Shown piece after piece: positions 7,274 through 15,681 of a stretch of 37,777 nucleotides of DNA. The first letter of the stretch is position 1, and every line of letters starts with the position of its first letter. This DNA is from a virus. A program made the translations under genes and the position numbers. Location: the IMG/VR virus record IMGVR_UViG_3300028829_001498, positions 1-37,777 of that record; one strand, written 5' to 3'. The notes below the pieces were generated by a model that made no database searches, was not told the origin of the DNA, and was given only the letters and a program-made list of their open reading frames with translations.

Positions 7274-7625
7274 ATATAAAAATCCATTTGAAGGACCTTT
7301 TAAAGTAGTTAAAGGTAAAAAAATTAAAATTGTAAAAAGAAAAAGTGCCTACAGTTCAAAACCTTTACCTAACGATTTACTTAATGAGAAAAGAAAAAAG
7401 AAAATATACATACATGTGAATCAACATGTGATCAGAGCGAACAAGAAAAACAATGGCAACGATCCTGTGATAACAATCAAGCAAGGTAATAAGAACACCT
7501 ACTGCCATGAAGTTGAGATCAAAGGACCAAGTCGTATGCGATACGGGGGCAACGACAAACCCATATTGAGCTGTGGTGCGAGAGTTGTGATAGAAACAGA
7601 ATCAGAGATAGAGGTGATTAAATGA
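7266..7625 (+). CDS. Conserved small protein between gp47 and gp46, unknown function
   Basis: A 119-residue protein starting at GTG. The N-terminal third is basic (KNPFEGPFKVVKGKKIKIVKRK). The rest, from IHVNQHVIRANKK through SCGARVVIETE, looks like a compact beta-rich domain, and I recall similar sequences in the same position in marine T4-like phages; I know of no function. The codons from about 7400 onward are visibly richer in G and C than the first third and than neighbouring genes, suggesting different ancestry or unusual constraint at the nucleic acid level. Its stop overlaps the gp46 start by four bases. Confidence 0.7.
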   Translation: MSKYKNPFEGPFKVVKGKKIKIVKRKSAYSSKPLPNDLLNEKRKKKIYIHVNQHVIRANKKNNGNDPVITIKQGNKNTYCHEVEIKGPSRMRYGGNDKPILSCGARVVIETESEIEVIK

Positions 7626-9337
7626 TAGTATTTAAAAAGATAATGTATAAAAACTTCCTATCTACAGGTAATATACCTATAGAAGTTGAACTAGATAAAT
7701 CACACACAACACTAATAGTAGGTCAAAACGGATCAGGTAAATCTACTTTACTTGACGCATTATGTTTTGTTTTATTTAACAAACCATTTAGAATTATAAA
7801 AAAAGATCAGATAGTAAACTCAATAAACAATGCTGAATGTATTGTAGAAATAGATTTTACTGTAGGTCAAAAACAATATAGAATTATACGTGGCATAAAA
7901 CCTAATATATTTGAAATCTATTGTGACGGTATTCTTTTAAATCAAGACGCCAATAGTATAGACTATCAAAAATATCTAGAACAAAATATAATGAGACTTA
8001 ATTACAGGTCTTTTTTACAAGTAGTGTTATTAGGTGCTTCATCATACGAACCATTTATGAAGATGAAACCTAGATACAGACGAGAAGTTGTGGAAGAGAT
8101 ATTAGACATTAGAGTATTCGGACTTATGGATTTAATATTAAGAAGTCAACAATCAGACTTGGCTAAAAAGGTTATAGAAATGAAACACCGTGCTGATTTA
8201 ATACAAACCAAGTACGAAACAGAGTTAAATCACTTCAATGCTATCTCCGACCTTAATATGAACGACCTAGATGGTAAGAAACAGCTGGTTAACAAAAACA
8301 AAGAAGATAGTAAAGACTATATTAAAAAGATAGAAGAATTAAACGAACAAATAGGTTATAAGAAAAAAGACATAGAAAACAAAGACAAGGTACAAACAAA
8401 GGTAGGTCAACTATCTAAACTAGAAGCTAAAATAGAAACTAATCTATCTACCCACCAAAAGACATTAGAGTTTTTTGAGAATAATAATAACTGTCCTACG
8501 TGTACACAACCTATAGATCAAGAATTTAAAACAAAAAAAATAGAATCAACTAAACAAAAAGTAAAAACTTTATCAGATGGTATGAAAGAAATACTAAATG
8601 AGATAACTAATACAGAATTAAAACTATCAGAAATGAATAAAGTATCACAAAAGATACATGAACTAAATATTGATATATCCAAATTTGAAACTTCTTTAGA
8701 TGAGATAAATAAGTTTAGCAATAGAATACATGAAGAAATAAGATTGTTAGAAAACAAACAAGTTGATGGTAAAGAGATTGAGTCACAACTAGAAGAACTT
8801 AATAAACAATTAGAAGAAACTAGAATTGAAAGAGATAGAATAGTTGAACAAAAAGATTACGTAGATATATTAAGAGAAATACTAAATGACAAAGGTGCCA
8901 AGGCACAGATTATACGTAAGTATGTTCCAATAATGAACAACTTAATTAATCAACATTTACAGGCCATGGATTTCTTTGTATCGTTTCATTTAGATGAGGA
9001 GTTTAATGAGACAGTAAAAAGTAGATTTAGAGATACTTTTAATTACAATAACTTTAGTGAGGGTGAAAAAATGAGAATAGACCTTGCATTGTTATTTACG
9101 TGGCGACATATCGCAAAAATGAAAAACAGCACAAATACCAATCTATTAATATTAGATGAGATATTTGATGGCAGTTTAGATGGCCAAGGTACAGATGATT
9201 TCTTTAAGATAATAACACAACTTACAAAAGAAAACATTTTTATCATATCACATAAAGGCGATATAATGTTTGATAAATTTACAAATATAATCAAGTATGA
9301 AAAGTACAAAAATTTCACTAGATTACAAGCAACATAA
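7622..9337 (+). CDS. 46: Recombination nuclease ATPase subunit gp46 (SbcC/Rad50-like)
   Basis: The 571-residue product (T4 gp46 is 560) has a full Rad50 layout: Walker A GQNGSGKST (34-42), Q-loop region near FLQVVLLG (131-138), two long coiled coils on either side of a zinc hook CPTC (C291, C294), ABC signature FSEGEK (478-483) and Walker B LLILDE (508-513) with a D-loop-like SLDGQG. It powers end processing by the gp47 nuclease. It starts with ATGA coupling to the preceding gene. Confidence 0.96.
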   Translation: MIVFKKIMYKNFLSTGNIPIEVELDKSHTTLIVGQNGSGKSTLLDALCFVLFNKPFRIIKKDQIVNSINNAECIVEIDFTVGQKQYRIIRGIKPNIFEIYCDGILLNQDANSIDYQKYLEQNIMRLNYRSFLQVVLLGASSYEPFMKMKPRYRREVVEEILDIRVFGLMDLILRSQQSDLAKKVIEMKHRADLIQTKYETELNHFNAISDLNMNDLDGKKQLVNKNKEDSKDYIKKIEELNEQIGYKKKDIENKDKVQTKVGQLSKLEAKIETNLSTHQKTLEFFENNNNCPTCTQPIDQEFKTKKIESTKQKVKTLSDGMKEILNEITNTELKLSEMNKVSQKIHELNIDISKFETSLDEINKFSNRIHEEIRLLENKQVDGKEIESQLEELNKQLEETRIERDRIVEQKDYVDILREILNDKGAKAQIIRKYVPIMNNLINQHLQAMDFFVSFHLDEEFNETVKSRFRDTFNYNNFSEGEKMRIDLALLFTWRHIAKMKNSTNTNLLILDEIFDGSLDGQGTDDFFKIITQLTKENIFIISHKGDIMFDKFTNIIKYEKYKNFTRLQAT

Positions 9338-9340
9338 ATA
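9333..9340 (+). promoter_or_regulatory. Late promoter-like octamer (CATAAATA) before the deformylase gene
   Basis: Spans the gp46 stop codon. The deformylase ATG lies nine bases after it, and AGGAG (9341-9345 region) lies between, so this gene has a Shine-Dalgarno sequence as well. Confidence 0.35.
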
Positions 9341-9348
9341 GGAGTATT

Positions 9349-10089
9349 ATGGGAAGCACACAAAAAAATGTAATGAAGAAGCCAAAGGTGCAGATGAATA
9401 AACTTTCTGCTAATGCAAATAAACAGAGTCCTAAATCTTATACAAATAAGACTACAGAAAAAATAAATAAAGAATCAGAGACAGGTTTTCTTACGCCAAA
9501 AGATAACGTAGATGATGGTACTTTTAAACTAGTACCACCAAGAGACCCTAGAATACAATCAGCAATAGCACCTTTTTCAGATGACATGTTAGAAGAACAT
9601 GGTATCAAAGATAGACAAGAACTAACAGATAGAATGTTTAAAACAATGTTAAAGTATGGTGGTATAGGTCTTACAGCAAATCAAGTAGGATTACCTTTTA
9701 ACATGTTTGTTTTAGGTGCCCACGATCATATAGAAAAAGGTTTAAAAATGGCATGTTTTAATCCATTTATAGTTACTAAAAGTGAGGAAGAAGTAGTAAT
9801 GAAAGAGGGTTGTTTAACCTTTCCTTTTGTATTCATATCAAAAACTAGACCTAGAAAAGTGGTAGTTAAGTATGAAGACGAGAACGGTGCCTTACAAGAA
9901 GGCCACCTTGATGGTGTTGTTAGTAGAGTATTCCAACATGAGTACGAACACACGTTAGGCAAGACTTTTATAGATGGTGTATCTAAAATGAAACTAGATA
10001 TGGCATATAAAAAAGCAGGAAAACAAATGAAAGCCTATGAAAAACACAAGAAAGCCATGGAAAAAGTAGATAATAGAATGATTCCATAG
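9349..10089 (+). CDS. def: Peptide deformylase with N-terminal extension
   Basis: A 246-residue protein with all three deformylase motifs: GIGLTANQ (105-112, usual GxGLAAxQ), EGCLTF (153-158, with metal ligand C155) and HEYEH (197-201, metal ligands H197 and H201, catalytic E198). The enzyme removes the formyl group from nascent N-terminal methionine. Phage deformylases are known in marine phages and are usually compact; here about 60 residues of low-complexity, Lys/Asn/Thr-rich sequence precede the catalytic domain, plus a helical Lys-rich tail. The family assignment is certain; the role of the extension is unknown. Confidence 0.93.
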   Translation: MGSTQKNVMKKPKVQMNKLSANANKQSPKSYTNKTTEKINKESETGFLTPKDNVDDGTFKLVPPRDPRIQSAIAPFSDDMLEEHGIKDRQELTDRMFKTMLKYGGIGLTANQVGLPFNMFVLGAHDHIEKGLKMACFNPFIVTKSEEEVVMKEGCLTFPFVFISKTRPRKVVVKYEDENGALQEGHLDGVVSRVFQHEYEHTLGKTFIDGVSKMKLDMAYKKAGKQMKAYEKHKKAMEKVDNRMIP

Positions 10090-10094
10090 TAGGC

Positions 10095-10123
10095 TTGACA
10101 TTAAGGAAAGTTTATGATAGGAT
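10095..10123 (+). promoter_or_regulatory. Sigma70-type promoter (TTGACA-17-TAGGAT), leaderless
   Basis: TTGACA (10095-10100), 17-base spacer, TAGGAT (10118-10123). The ATG at 10130 begins seven bases after the -10 box, at the expected +1. Confidence 0.75.
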
Positions 10124-10129
10124 TACATT

Positions 10130-11470
10130 ATGACAGCAGTACCAAAAGAAGACTTTGATATACACGCTAAGCAAGATTTAGAAGGCGTTGAGAAGAAGTG
10201 GCAACAGTTTCAAGACGAAAATGATATATCTAATTTAGAAGATATAGACGAGAGAGTACTTAAAGAAGCTATAGAAAAAGACCTTGGTTACGTGTCTAAA
10301 ATGACAGTACAAGAGTATACACTATTTCAAAAGTGGCAAGAAGTACATAGAAAATATCCTACAACCGAATCAACTACACTGTATGGTACTGAAAAAATAT
10401 TAACATCACCTGAACAAAGAACTCAAATAGATACAGTTAGAAACAATATCTGGATTCCCGAATCACCTGAAGATTATGATAAGTTAGAACCTGTATTAGA
10501 ATTTACAGATGACAGTACAAAAAATTTCAAAGGTAAAGCAGTAAGAACTGCCAAACTATCAGAGAACTGGAATACATTAAGAACTTTCTTATCTACTATG
10601 AAAAACAATAGTAATATTGGTAGACAGTTATTCTTTAATGTAAATGACAATAGATCAGGTAAACATCTAGGTGTCATTTGTATATCTGGTGACTTTATGG
10701 ATTTAACACCTAGAGACAGTGCTATTGGCTGGGATAGACAGAGTAAAACTTTTGGTGGTATGATTAATCATACAGCAATTGGTTCTTCTATTGTACCAAC
10801 ACAACCACTAGGTTATAGTTACACAGGTGGTAAACTATTAGCATATCTATGTTTATCAGATGACGTACAAAGAATATGGCAAGAAAAGTATGGTGACAAA
10901 CTAGTTGGTGTTACCACAACATCTTTATATGGTAAAGCAAAAGCAAATACATTAAGTCAATATGATGGTTTAAAATACTGGAAACGTATGGGTTTTACTA
11001 TGGGGTCAGTATCATATGAACCACAACCAGAAACTAAAAAACTAATTAAACAATGGTTAAAGAAAAATCATACTAGAAAATACTTTGAGTGGTATGAGGC
11101 AACAAGAGCCAACGGCCAACCATTAAAGAGAGATCATAAGAATAGATCATATATGTTTACCTATTCTAAAATGGGTATAGATAAAAAACTAATTAAAACA
11201 GATCACGCTAGAGGTATCTATTTTGCAAGATTATATGAAAACACTTATGAGTATTTAAGAGGCGAAGTAAAAGATGACGGTCTAATATCTAGATTTGATT
11301 CGTCTACTGAAGCATTAGTTAAAGTATGGAAAGATAAACATGCCTCTAAAAGAATTAAAAACTTACTAGCAACCGATAGATTCTCTAAAGAATCACACTT
11401 CTATGATGATTTAATATACCTTGATTGGGAACAGTGCAAGGAAAAGTACTTGAATCAGGTAGGGAGATAA
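10130..11470 (+). CDS. DruA/DUF4338-like protein, paralogue 1
   Basis: A 446-residue protein. The central part (about 175-295) follows the DUF4338 pattern known from DruA of the Druantia defence system: GKHLGVICIS, then RDSAIGW (195-201), IVPTQPLGYSYTGGKLLAYL (221-240), IWQEKYGDKLVG, TTSLYGKA (263-270) and a LKYWKRMGFTMG close. The N-terminal 130 residues are acidic and helical, and the C-terminal 150 are charged. A second copy of the domain is encoded at 27378-28475. The biochemical activity of DUF4338 is not established as far as I know. Expression from a strong leaderless sigma70 promoter suggests early production. Confidence 0.65.
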   Translation: MTAVPKEDFDIHAKQDLEGVEKKWQQFQDENDISNLEDIDERVLKEAIEKDLGYVSKMTVQEYTLFQKWQEVHRKYPTTESTTLYGTEKILTSPEQRTQIDTVRNNIWIPESPEDYDKLEPVLEFTDDSTKNFKGKAVRTAKLSENWNTLRTFLSTMKNNSNIGRQLFFNVNDNRSGKHLGVICISGDFMDLTPRDSAIGWDRQSKTFGGMINHTAIGSSIVPTQPLGYSYTGGKLLAYLCLSDDVQRIWQEKYGDKLVGVTTTSLYGKAKANTLSQYDGLKYWKRMGFTMGSVSYEPQPETKKLIKQWLKKNHTRKYFEWYEATRANGQPLKRDHKNRSYMFTYSKMGIDKKLIKTDHARGIYFARLYENTYEYLRGEVKDDGLISRFDSSTEALVKVWKDKHASKRIKNLLATDRFSKESHFYDDLIYLDWEQCKEKYLNQVGR

Positions 11471-11546
11471 CGAATCTACCATGAAAAATATAATGTTCTG
11501 GTTGTGTTCTTTCAAAAAGTAAGTAAAATCAACGATATTTAATGGC

Positions 11547-11575
11547 TTGACTTTTCTGTATTTTCCATATAGGAT
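11547..11575 (+). promoter_or_regulatory. Sigma70-type promoter (TTGACT-17-TAGGAT)
   Basis: TTGACT (11547-11552), 17-base spacer, TAGGAT (11570-11575). The predicted +1 is about 11582, two bases before the ATG at 11584. That would exclude the in-frame GTG at 11578 from the transcript. Confidence 0.75.
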
Positions 11576-11583
11576 AAGTGTAT

Positions 11584-13875
11584 ATGAAAAAAAATACCAC
11601 TACAAATATTAGCCTTGACCAAAAAAGTCAACTAGCTAAACTTATCGCTACAGAAAATATAACTATTCAACATAACAATGTACGTACTGCTTCGTTTGAT
11701 GTAAAAAACAGAGTACTTACATTACCAATATTCAAAACAAAATCGCCAGATGTTTATGACATGCTTATCGCCCACGAGTGTGCTCATGCTCTCTTTACTC
11801 CTTATAAGTCGTGGGCAAAAATTCAAGATGATGAGCTACGTGCTTATGTAAATGTTCTAGAAGATTGTAGAATAGATAAAAAAATACAAACACAATATCC
11901 TGGTGTAGTTAGAAACTACATTAATGGTTTTGATATTCTTAACAAAGCAAATTTCTTTGGTACTAAAGACAAAGATATTAATAAAGACTACATGTTAATT
12001 GATAAGATCAATATGTTTTATAAGTCTTCAAAAAGACTACCAATATTTTTCTCTACTATGGATAATATCTGGATTAATAAAGTTAATGCTTTAAAATCAT
12101 TTAAAGATGTTGTTGAGTTAGCCAAGAAGATGTTAGATTGGCAGAAAAAAGAAACTAAAAAACAAGAAAAAGATAGTGAGTTTTCTGGTAGTGCTTTAGA
12201 TAAACTTTATAAACAACCAGATGAACATCAAAAGCCTGAAAAATCAGATGAAGAAAAACAAAATGATCAAGAACAAGAGTCTGCTGAAAAGCAAGATGAA
12301 GAAGAAAAACAAGGTGACGTAGATAAGAGTGGTGACTCTCAAACTTCTACAACTCATGGTGAGGGTGCCGAGAATACAGACGGTACTGGTTTAGACTCTA
12401 GAAAATTTATTGCTATTACTGATAAGAAGTATCAAGAAAACACAGCAAATATTACAGAGACAAAATACGATTACAGTTATGTTACTTTACCAGATTCTAA
12501 TCTAGAAAAAGTTGTTGTTAGAAATAAAACTTTCTTAAAAGAAATGAGAGATTATATCAAAACAGAAACTTACAGTTATTCTAGTACAATTCAATATCTA
12601 AACTGGTTAAGAAATGATTTTAAAAAGTATCAAAGTGATAACATGAAAACTGTTAACTATCTTGTTAAAGAGTTTGAAATGAAAAAATCTGCTACTGCTT
12701 ATAAAAGAGCAAGTACTGATAAAACAGGTACTATTGATCCTCTTAAATTAAAAGATTATAGATTCAGTGATGATATATTCAAAAGATTAACTGTACTACC
12801 TACAGAAAAAAATCATGGTATGATGATGTTGTTAGATTGGTCTGGTAGTATGTGTGCTGATCTTAAAAAAACTATTGATCAATTAATTAATCTAGTAATG
12901 TTTTGTAGAAAAATTAATATACCTTTTAAAGTATATGCATTTACAACTGAATATTGCGATAAACAAGGCATGAACCATAGAGATACGGATCCAACAAAGT
13001 CTAGCTGGAAATACAAAGCAAATGATATGTATCTAGAAAATTATAATTTAATTGAAATGGCAGATCATACTCTTAAAAAGAAAGATTTAGAAGAGTCTCT
13101 TATGTATCTTTACAATATGGGTTTATGTTATGACAATCACACTAGAGCGTCATATTGGGATTCTAAACCACAATACGAGGGTAGTAGATTTCATATGCCT
13201 AGTCAATACAGTTTAGGTACTACTCCACTTAACGAAGCTTTAGTTAGTTGTTTAAAACTAGTACCTTTGTTTAAGAAAAAATACAATATTGAAAAGATGA
13301 CTTTTATTACCTTAACAGACGGTGGTGCCAATTACAGTGGTGATAGTAAACTAGTTGATGTTGATGGTAAACTTACTAAAAAACACAAAGATGATTTGAG
13401 ACAAGGTGGTTCTTATAATTCTAAAGACAAGTATATACCAGTTAGAACTGTTATTAAAGTTGGTAAAAAACAATATGTTAACGAAGATGGCAGATCACAA
13501 TTAACTAATCAGTTGTTAGGTATGATTCAAAAAGAACATAACATTAAGACAATTGGTTTCTTTGTATTAAAACAAATTAAATATTGGACAATTGGTGACT
13601 ATGTTAGACATTGTAAAACATATGAGCAAAGAGAAAAAGCTATGGCTGATATTAAGAAGAAATTTCTTAAAGAGAAGTGTGTCGTTGTAACTCATAAAGG
13701 TTACAATAGATATTTCTTACTTAATGGTAAGACTATGAAAGTTGAGAATACTGATCTTTCTACAATTAAAGATGACGCCAAACCAGGTCAGATTAAAAAC
13801 GTATTTAGTAAAAGTATGAAAGGACGAATCACTTCTAGAACACTTTTAAACAAATTCATAGAGGAGGTTGCCTAG
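11584..13875 (+). CDS. Metallopeptidase-like plus VWA domain protein (CobT/MoxR-partner type)
   Basis: A 763-residue protein. The N-terminal region holds HECAHALF (HExxH zinc site at 64-68) in an otherwise peptidase-like helix. A Lys/Glu/Gln-rich low-complexity linker (about 190-270) follows, then a von Willebrand A domain with a complete MIDAS start DWSGS (418-422) and later TPLNEAL and TLTDGG. VWA proteins of this kind act with MoxR-type AAA+ ATPases, and such an ATPase (CobS) is the next gene. The start is taken at ATG 11584 because the promoter places +1 just before it; GTG 11578 is the alternative. The target is unknown. Cobalamin synthesis is an unlikely role here, since no other pathway gene is present in the window. 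Confidence 0.75.
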   Translation: MKKNTTTNISLDQKSQLAKLIATENITIQHNNVRTASFDVKNRVLTLPIFKTKSPDVYDMLIAHECAHALFTPYKSWAKIQDDELRAYVNVLEDCRIDKKIQTQYPGVVRNYINGFDILNKANFFGTKDKDINKDYMLIDKINMFYKSSKRLPIFFSTMDNIWINKVNALKSFKDVVELAKKMLDWQKKETKKQEKDSEFSGSALDKLYKQPDEHQKPEKSDEEKQNDQEQESAEKQDEEEKQGDVDKSGDSQTSTTHGEGAENTDGTGLDSRKFIAITDKKYQENTANITETKYDYSYVTLPDSNLEKVVVRNKTFLKEMRDYIKTETYSYSSTIQYLNWLRNDFKKYQSDNMKTVNYLVKEFEMKKSATAYKRASTDKTGTIDPLKLKDYRFSDDIFKRLTVLPTEKNHGMMMLLDWSGSMCADLKKTIDQLINLVMFCRKINIPFKVYAFTTEYCDKQGMNHRDTDPTKSSWKYKANDMYLENYNLIEMADHTLKKKDLEESLMYLYNMGLCYDNHTRASYWDSKPQYEGSRFHMPSQYSLGTTPLNEALVSCLKLVPLFKKKYNIEKMTFITLTDGGANYSGDSKLVDVDGKLTKKHKDDLRQGGSYNSKDKYIPVRTVIKVGKKQYVNEDGRSQLTNQLLGMIQKEHNIKTIGFFVLKQIKYWTIGDYVRHCKTYEQREKAMADIKKKFLKEKCVVVTHKGYNRYFLLNGKTMKVENTDLSTIKDDAKPGQIKNVFSKSMKGRITSRTLLNKFIEEVA

Positions 13876-13905
13876 ATGGTACTGGTATCAACAGTTATTT
13901 TAGGC

Positions 13906-13934
13906 TTGCTTTCTATGGTAAAACCTGATAGGAT
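13906..13934 (+). promoter_or_regulatory. Sigma70-type promoter of cobS (TTGCTT-17-TAGGAT)
   Basis: TTGCTT (13906-13911), 17-base spacer, TAGGAT (13929-13934), in the gap between the VWA gene and cobS. It leaves a leader of about 30 bases that includes AAAGGA before the ATG. Confidence 0.6.
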
Positions 13935-13970
13935 AAAGGATAAAAACAACGTAACAAAAAGGATAACACT

Positions 13971-15185
13971 ATGTTAAACACTAAACAAACACAATTTGTT
14001 GAACATGCTTATGCTATGTTTAACAAAAAAGAATTAACTGTAGAGCAGTTAAAGAAAGCCAATGTAAAATTTGGTTGTAAGTATGCTCCACAATGGTTGA
14101 TTAAAAATAAAGATTACAAGTTAGGTAAATCTTTGTTCAAATTACCTGTAGATGGTGAGGACGTTTCAGTACCCACAAAATCTGTAGTTAAAAGTAAAAA
14201 GACCACAGCAGTTGCTGAAGAAACTAAAAGTGAGGCTGCTTATATTGTTTCATCTTTAGTTGGCGATATTGTTCCTAAAAAGGATCCTATATTCGTTCCT
14301 TTTGGTAACTATACAGATATAAAATCTATCATAAAATCTGGTAGATTCTACCCTATATTCATAACTGGTTTATCTGGTAATGGTAAAACTATGGGTGTAA
14401 TTCAATCTTGTGCTGAGGCCAAAAAAGAATTAATCAGAGTTAACGTAACAATTGAAACCGATGAGGACGATCTATTAGGTGGTTATAGACTTAAAGATGG
14501 CCAAACTGTTTGGCAAAACGGTCCTGTTATTGAGGCAATGGAAAGAGGCGCTCTTTTATTATTAGATGAAGTTGATTTAGCTTCTAATAAAATCATGTGT
14601 CTACAACCAATACTTGAAGGATCAGGTGTGTACGTTAAAAAGATAAACAAGTTTGTTAAACCTGCTCCAGGTTTCAACATCGTTGCTACTGCCAATACTA
14701 AAGGTCAAGGTAGTGAAGACGGTAAGTTTATCGGAACTAACATTCTTAACGAAGCTTTTCTTGAAAGATTTCCTGTTACATTAGAACAGAAATATCCAAG
14801 TACGGCTATTGAGAAAAAAATATTAACCAATACGTTAAAAGCGGCTGGTAAATCAGACAAAGGCTTCATTGAGAAGTTGACTACATGGGCTGATGTTATC
14901 AGAAAAACTTATTTTGACGGTGGTGTAGACGAGATTATCTCAACAAGAAGATTAGTCCACATAACACAAGCTTATGCTATATTTAATAATAAAGTTAAAG
15001 CTATTCAAATGTGTACTAATAGATTTGATGATGATACAAAAAATTCGTTTGTAGAGTTATATACTAAAGTCGATTCTGGTTCAAGTGTTGAAGACATTAT
15101 GGAACAAAATAGACAACAGGATTTAGCTGCTCAATCGGATACTGACGAGGATAAAGATGAGTCGGAAGATTCTGACAATATCTAA
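13971..15185 (+). CDS. cobS: CobS-like AAA+ ATPase (MoxR family)
   Basis: A 404-residue ATPase with Walker A GLSGNGKT (133-140), Walker B LLLLDEVD (195-202) and a following NIVATANTKG sensor region, typical of the MoxR/CobS clade. The N-terminal 70 residues form a separate domain, and the C-terminus is very acidic. cobS is a common gene in marine T4-like phages and is named after the cobaltochelatase subunit, but in phages its role is unproven. Here it directly follows a VWA/HExxH protein, which favours a MoxR-VWA remodelling pair acting on a macromolecule. It has its own TAGGAT-type promoter. Confidence 0.9.
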   Translation: MLNTKQTQFVEHAYAMFNKKELTVEQLKKANVKFGCKYAPQWLIKNKDYKLGKSLFKLPVDGEDVSVPTKSVVKSKKTTAVAEETKSEAAYIVSSLVGDIVPKKDPIFVPFGNYTDIKSIIKSGRFYPIFITGLSGNGKTMGVIQSCAEAKKELIRVNVTIETDEDDLLGGYRLKDGQTVWQNGPVIEAMERGALLLLDEVDLASNKIMCLQPILEGSGVYVKKINKFVKPAPGFNIVATANTKGQGSEDGKFIGTNILNEAFLERFPVTLEQKYPSTAIEKKILTNTLKAAGKSDKGFIEKLTTWADVIRKTYFDGGVDEIISTRRLVHITQAYAIFNNKVKAIQMCTNRFDDDTKNSFVELYTKVDSGSSVEDIMEQNRQQDLAAQSDTDEDKDESEDSDNI

Positions 15186-15204
15186 ATCGTTTAGTGTAAT
15201 CCTT

Positions 15205-15228
15205 GTGGGTGGTGTAGTGGCCACCCAC
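15205..15228 (+). other. GC-rich hairpin in the leader of the bS21 gene
   Basis: Perfect eight-base-pair stem GTGGGTGG/CCACCCAC with loop TGTAGTGG; flanking CCTT (15201-15204) and AAGG (15234-15237) can add a lower helix across a bulge. There is no T-run, so it is not a normal terminator. It sits 31 bases before the bS21 start codon and could be a regulatory or RNA-stability element. Confidence 0.55.
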
Positions 15229-15259
15229 GTTATAAGGCAATCACTACAGAAAGGAATAG

Positions 15260-15466
15260 ATGTCAGGAATTAAAATTGATGTTAGAAATGGAAATGTGGA
15301 ACAAGCATTACGTGTATTAAAACGTAAGCACCTTAAAGATAATTTCCTTAAAACATATAAAGAAAAAATGTATTTTGAAAAGCCTTCAGAAAAAAAACGA
15401 AGGAAGAAAAAAGAAATGATTGCTAATAGCAGGAAAGCTAAAAAGTTACGTGAAAGAAATTTATAG
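15260..15466 (+). CDS. rpsU: Ribosomal protein bS21 homologue
   Basis: A 68-residue, strongly basic protein with the bS21 layout: N-terminal strand IKIDVRNGNVEQALRVLKRK (compare bacterial IKVRENEPFDVALRRFKRS), helix ..FLKTYKEKMYFEKPSEKKRRKKK (compare REFYEKPTTERKRAK) and a basic tail. bS21 binds the 30S platform near the 3' end of 16S rRNA, where mRNA leaders pair. Phage-encoded bS21 is known from pelagiphages and other marine phages and is thought to join host ribosomes and favour phage messages. It has an AAAGGA ribosome binding site. It is preceded by a GC-rich hairpin and followed at once by a highly structured non-coding region. Confidence 0.92.
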   Translation: MSGIKIDVRNGNVEQALRVLKRKHLKDNFLKTYKEKMYFEKPSEKKRRKKKEMIANSRKAKKLRERNL

Positions 15467-15467
15467 A

Positions 15468-15681
15468 TTTAACGCTACATTTGATATATATATTATGGTC
15501 AAGGCTGCTCGTAAGTCCTTTTGACAGCGTTAAAGGAAGCTTATAAGCTTCGGATATGGACTAACGTTTTTGGTGTTTTTATGGTCCTTAAATAAACGAA
15601 AACACCACTTATTGATATTCACTAGGGAACTGGTAGGGATCCTCAGCCTAGTGAATTTCTATAAGTACATACGTGCTTATA
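15468..15681 (+). ncRNA. Candidate structured RNA (at least five helices) downstream of bS21
   Basis: This is the longest non-coding gap in the window (15467-15746). Helices seen by eye are: TTTAACGCT (15468-15476) with AGCGTTAAA (15526-15534); GAAGCT-TATA-AGCTTC (15536-15551); GGTGTTTT (15572-15579) with AAAACACC (15599-15606); ATTCACTAGG (15617-15626) with CCTAGTGAAT (15647-15656), with an inner CTG..AGG/CCTCAG helix; and TATAAGTAC-ATAC-GTGCTTATA (15660-15681, one G-T pair). CGTTT (15565-15569) can also pair with AAACG (15594-15598), which would form a pseudoknot. I do not recognise the family. The remaining bases up to 15746 show no further clear helix, only a poly-A and AAGGA before the next gene. 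Confidence 0.6.

Noticed and set aside
13876-13977. 33-codon ORF (MVLVSTVILGLLSMVKP...) directly after the VWA gene, hydrophobic N-terminus
   Set aside because: It spans the whole cobS promoter and overlaps the cobS start; no ribosome site is seen and the coding look may be chance. Not counted as a gene.
11584-15185. Cobalamin (cobaltochelatase) pathway suggested by CobS and CobT-like names
   Set aside because: No CobN or other cobalamin gene is in the window, and the VWA protein carries a peptidase site, so the names reflect family membership only.
15521-15549. TTGACA with TAAGCT at 17-base spacing inside the structured region as a promoter
   Set aside because: The -10 match is weak and both elements are parts of perfect RNA helices, so the match is probably incidental.
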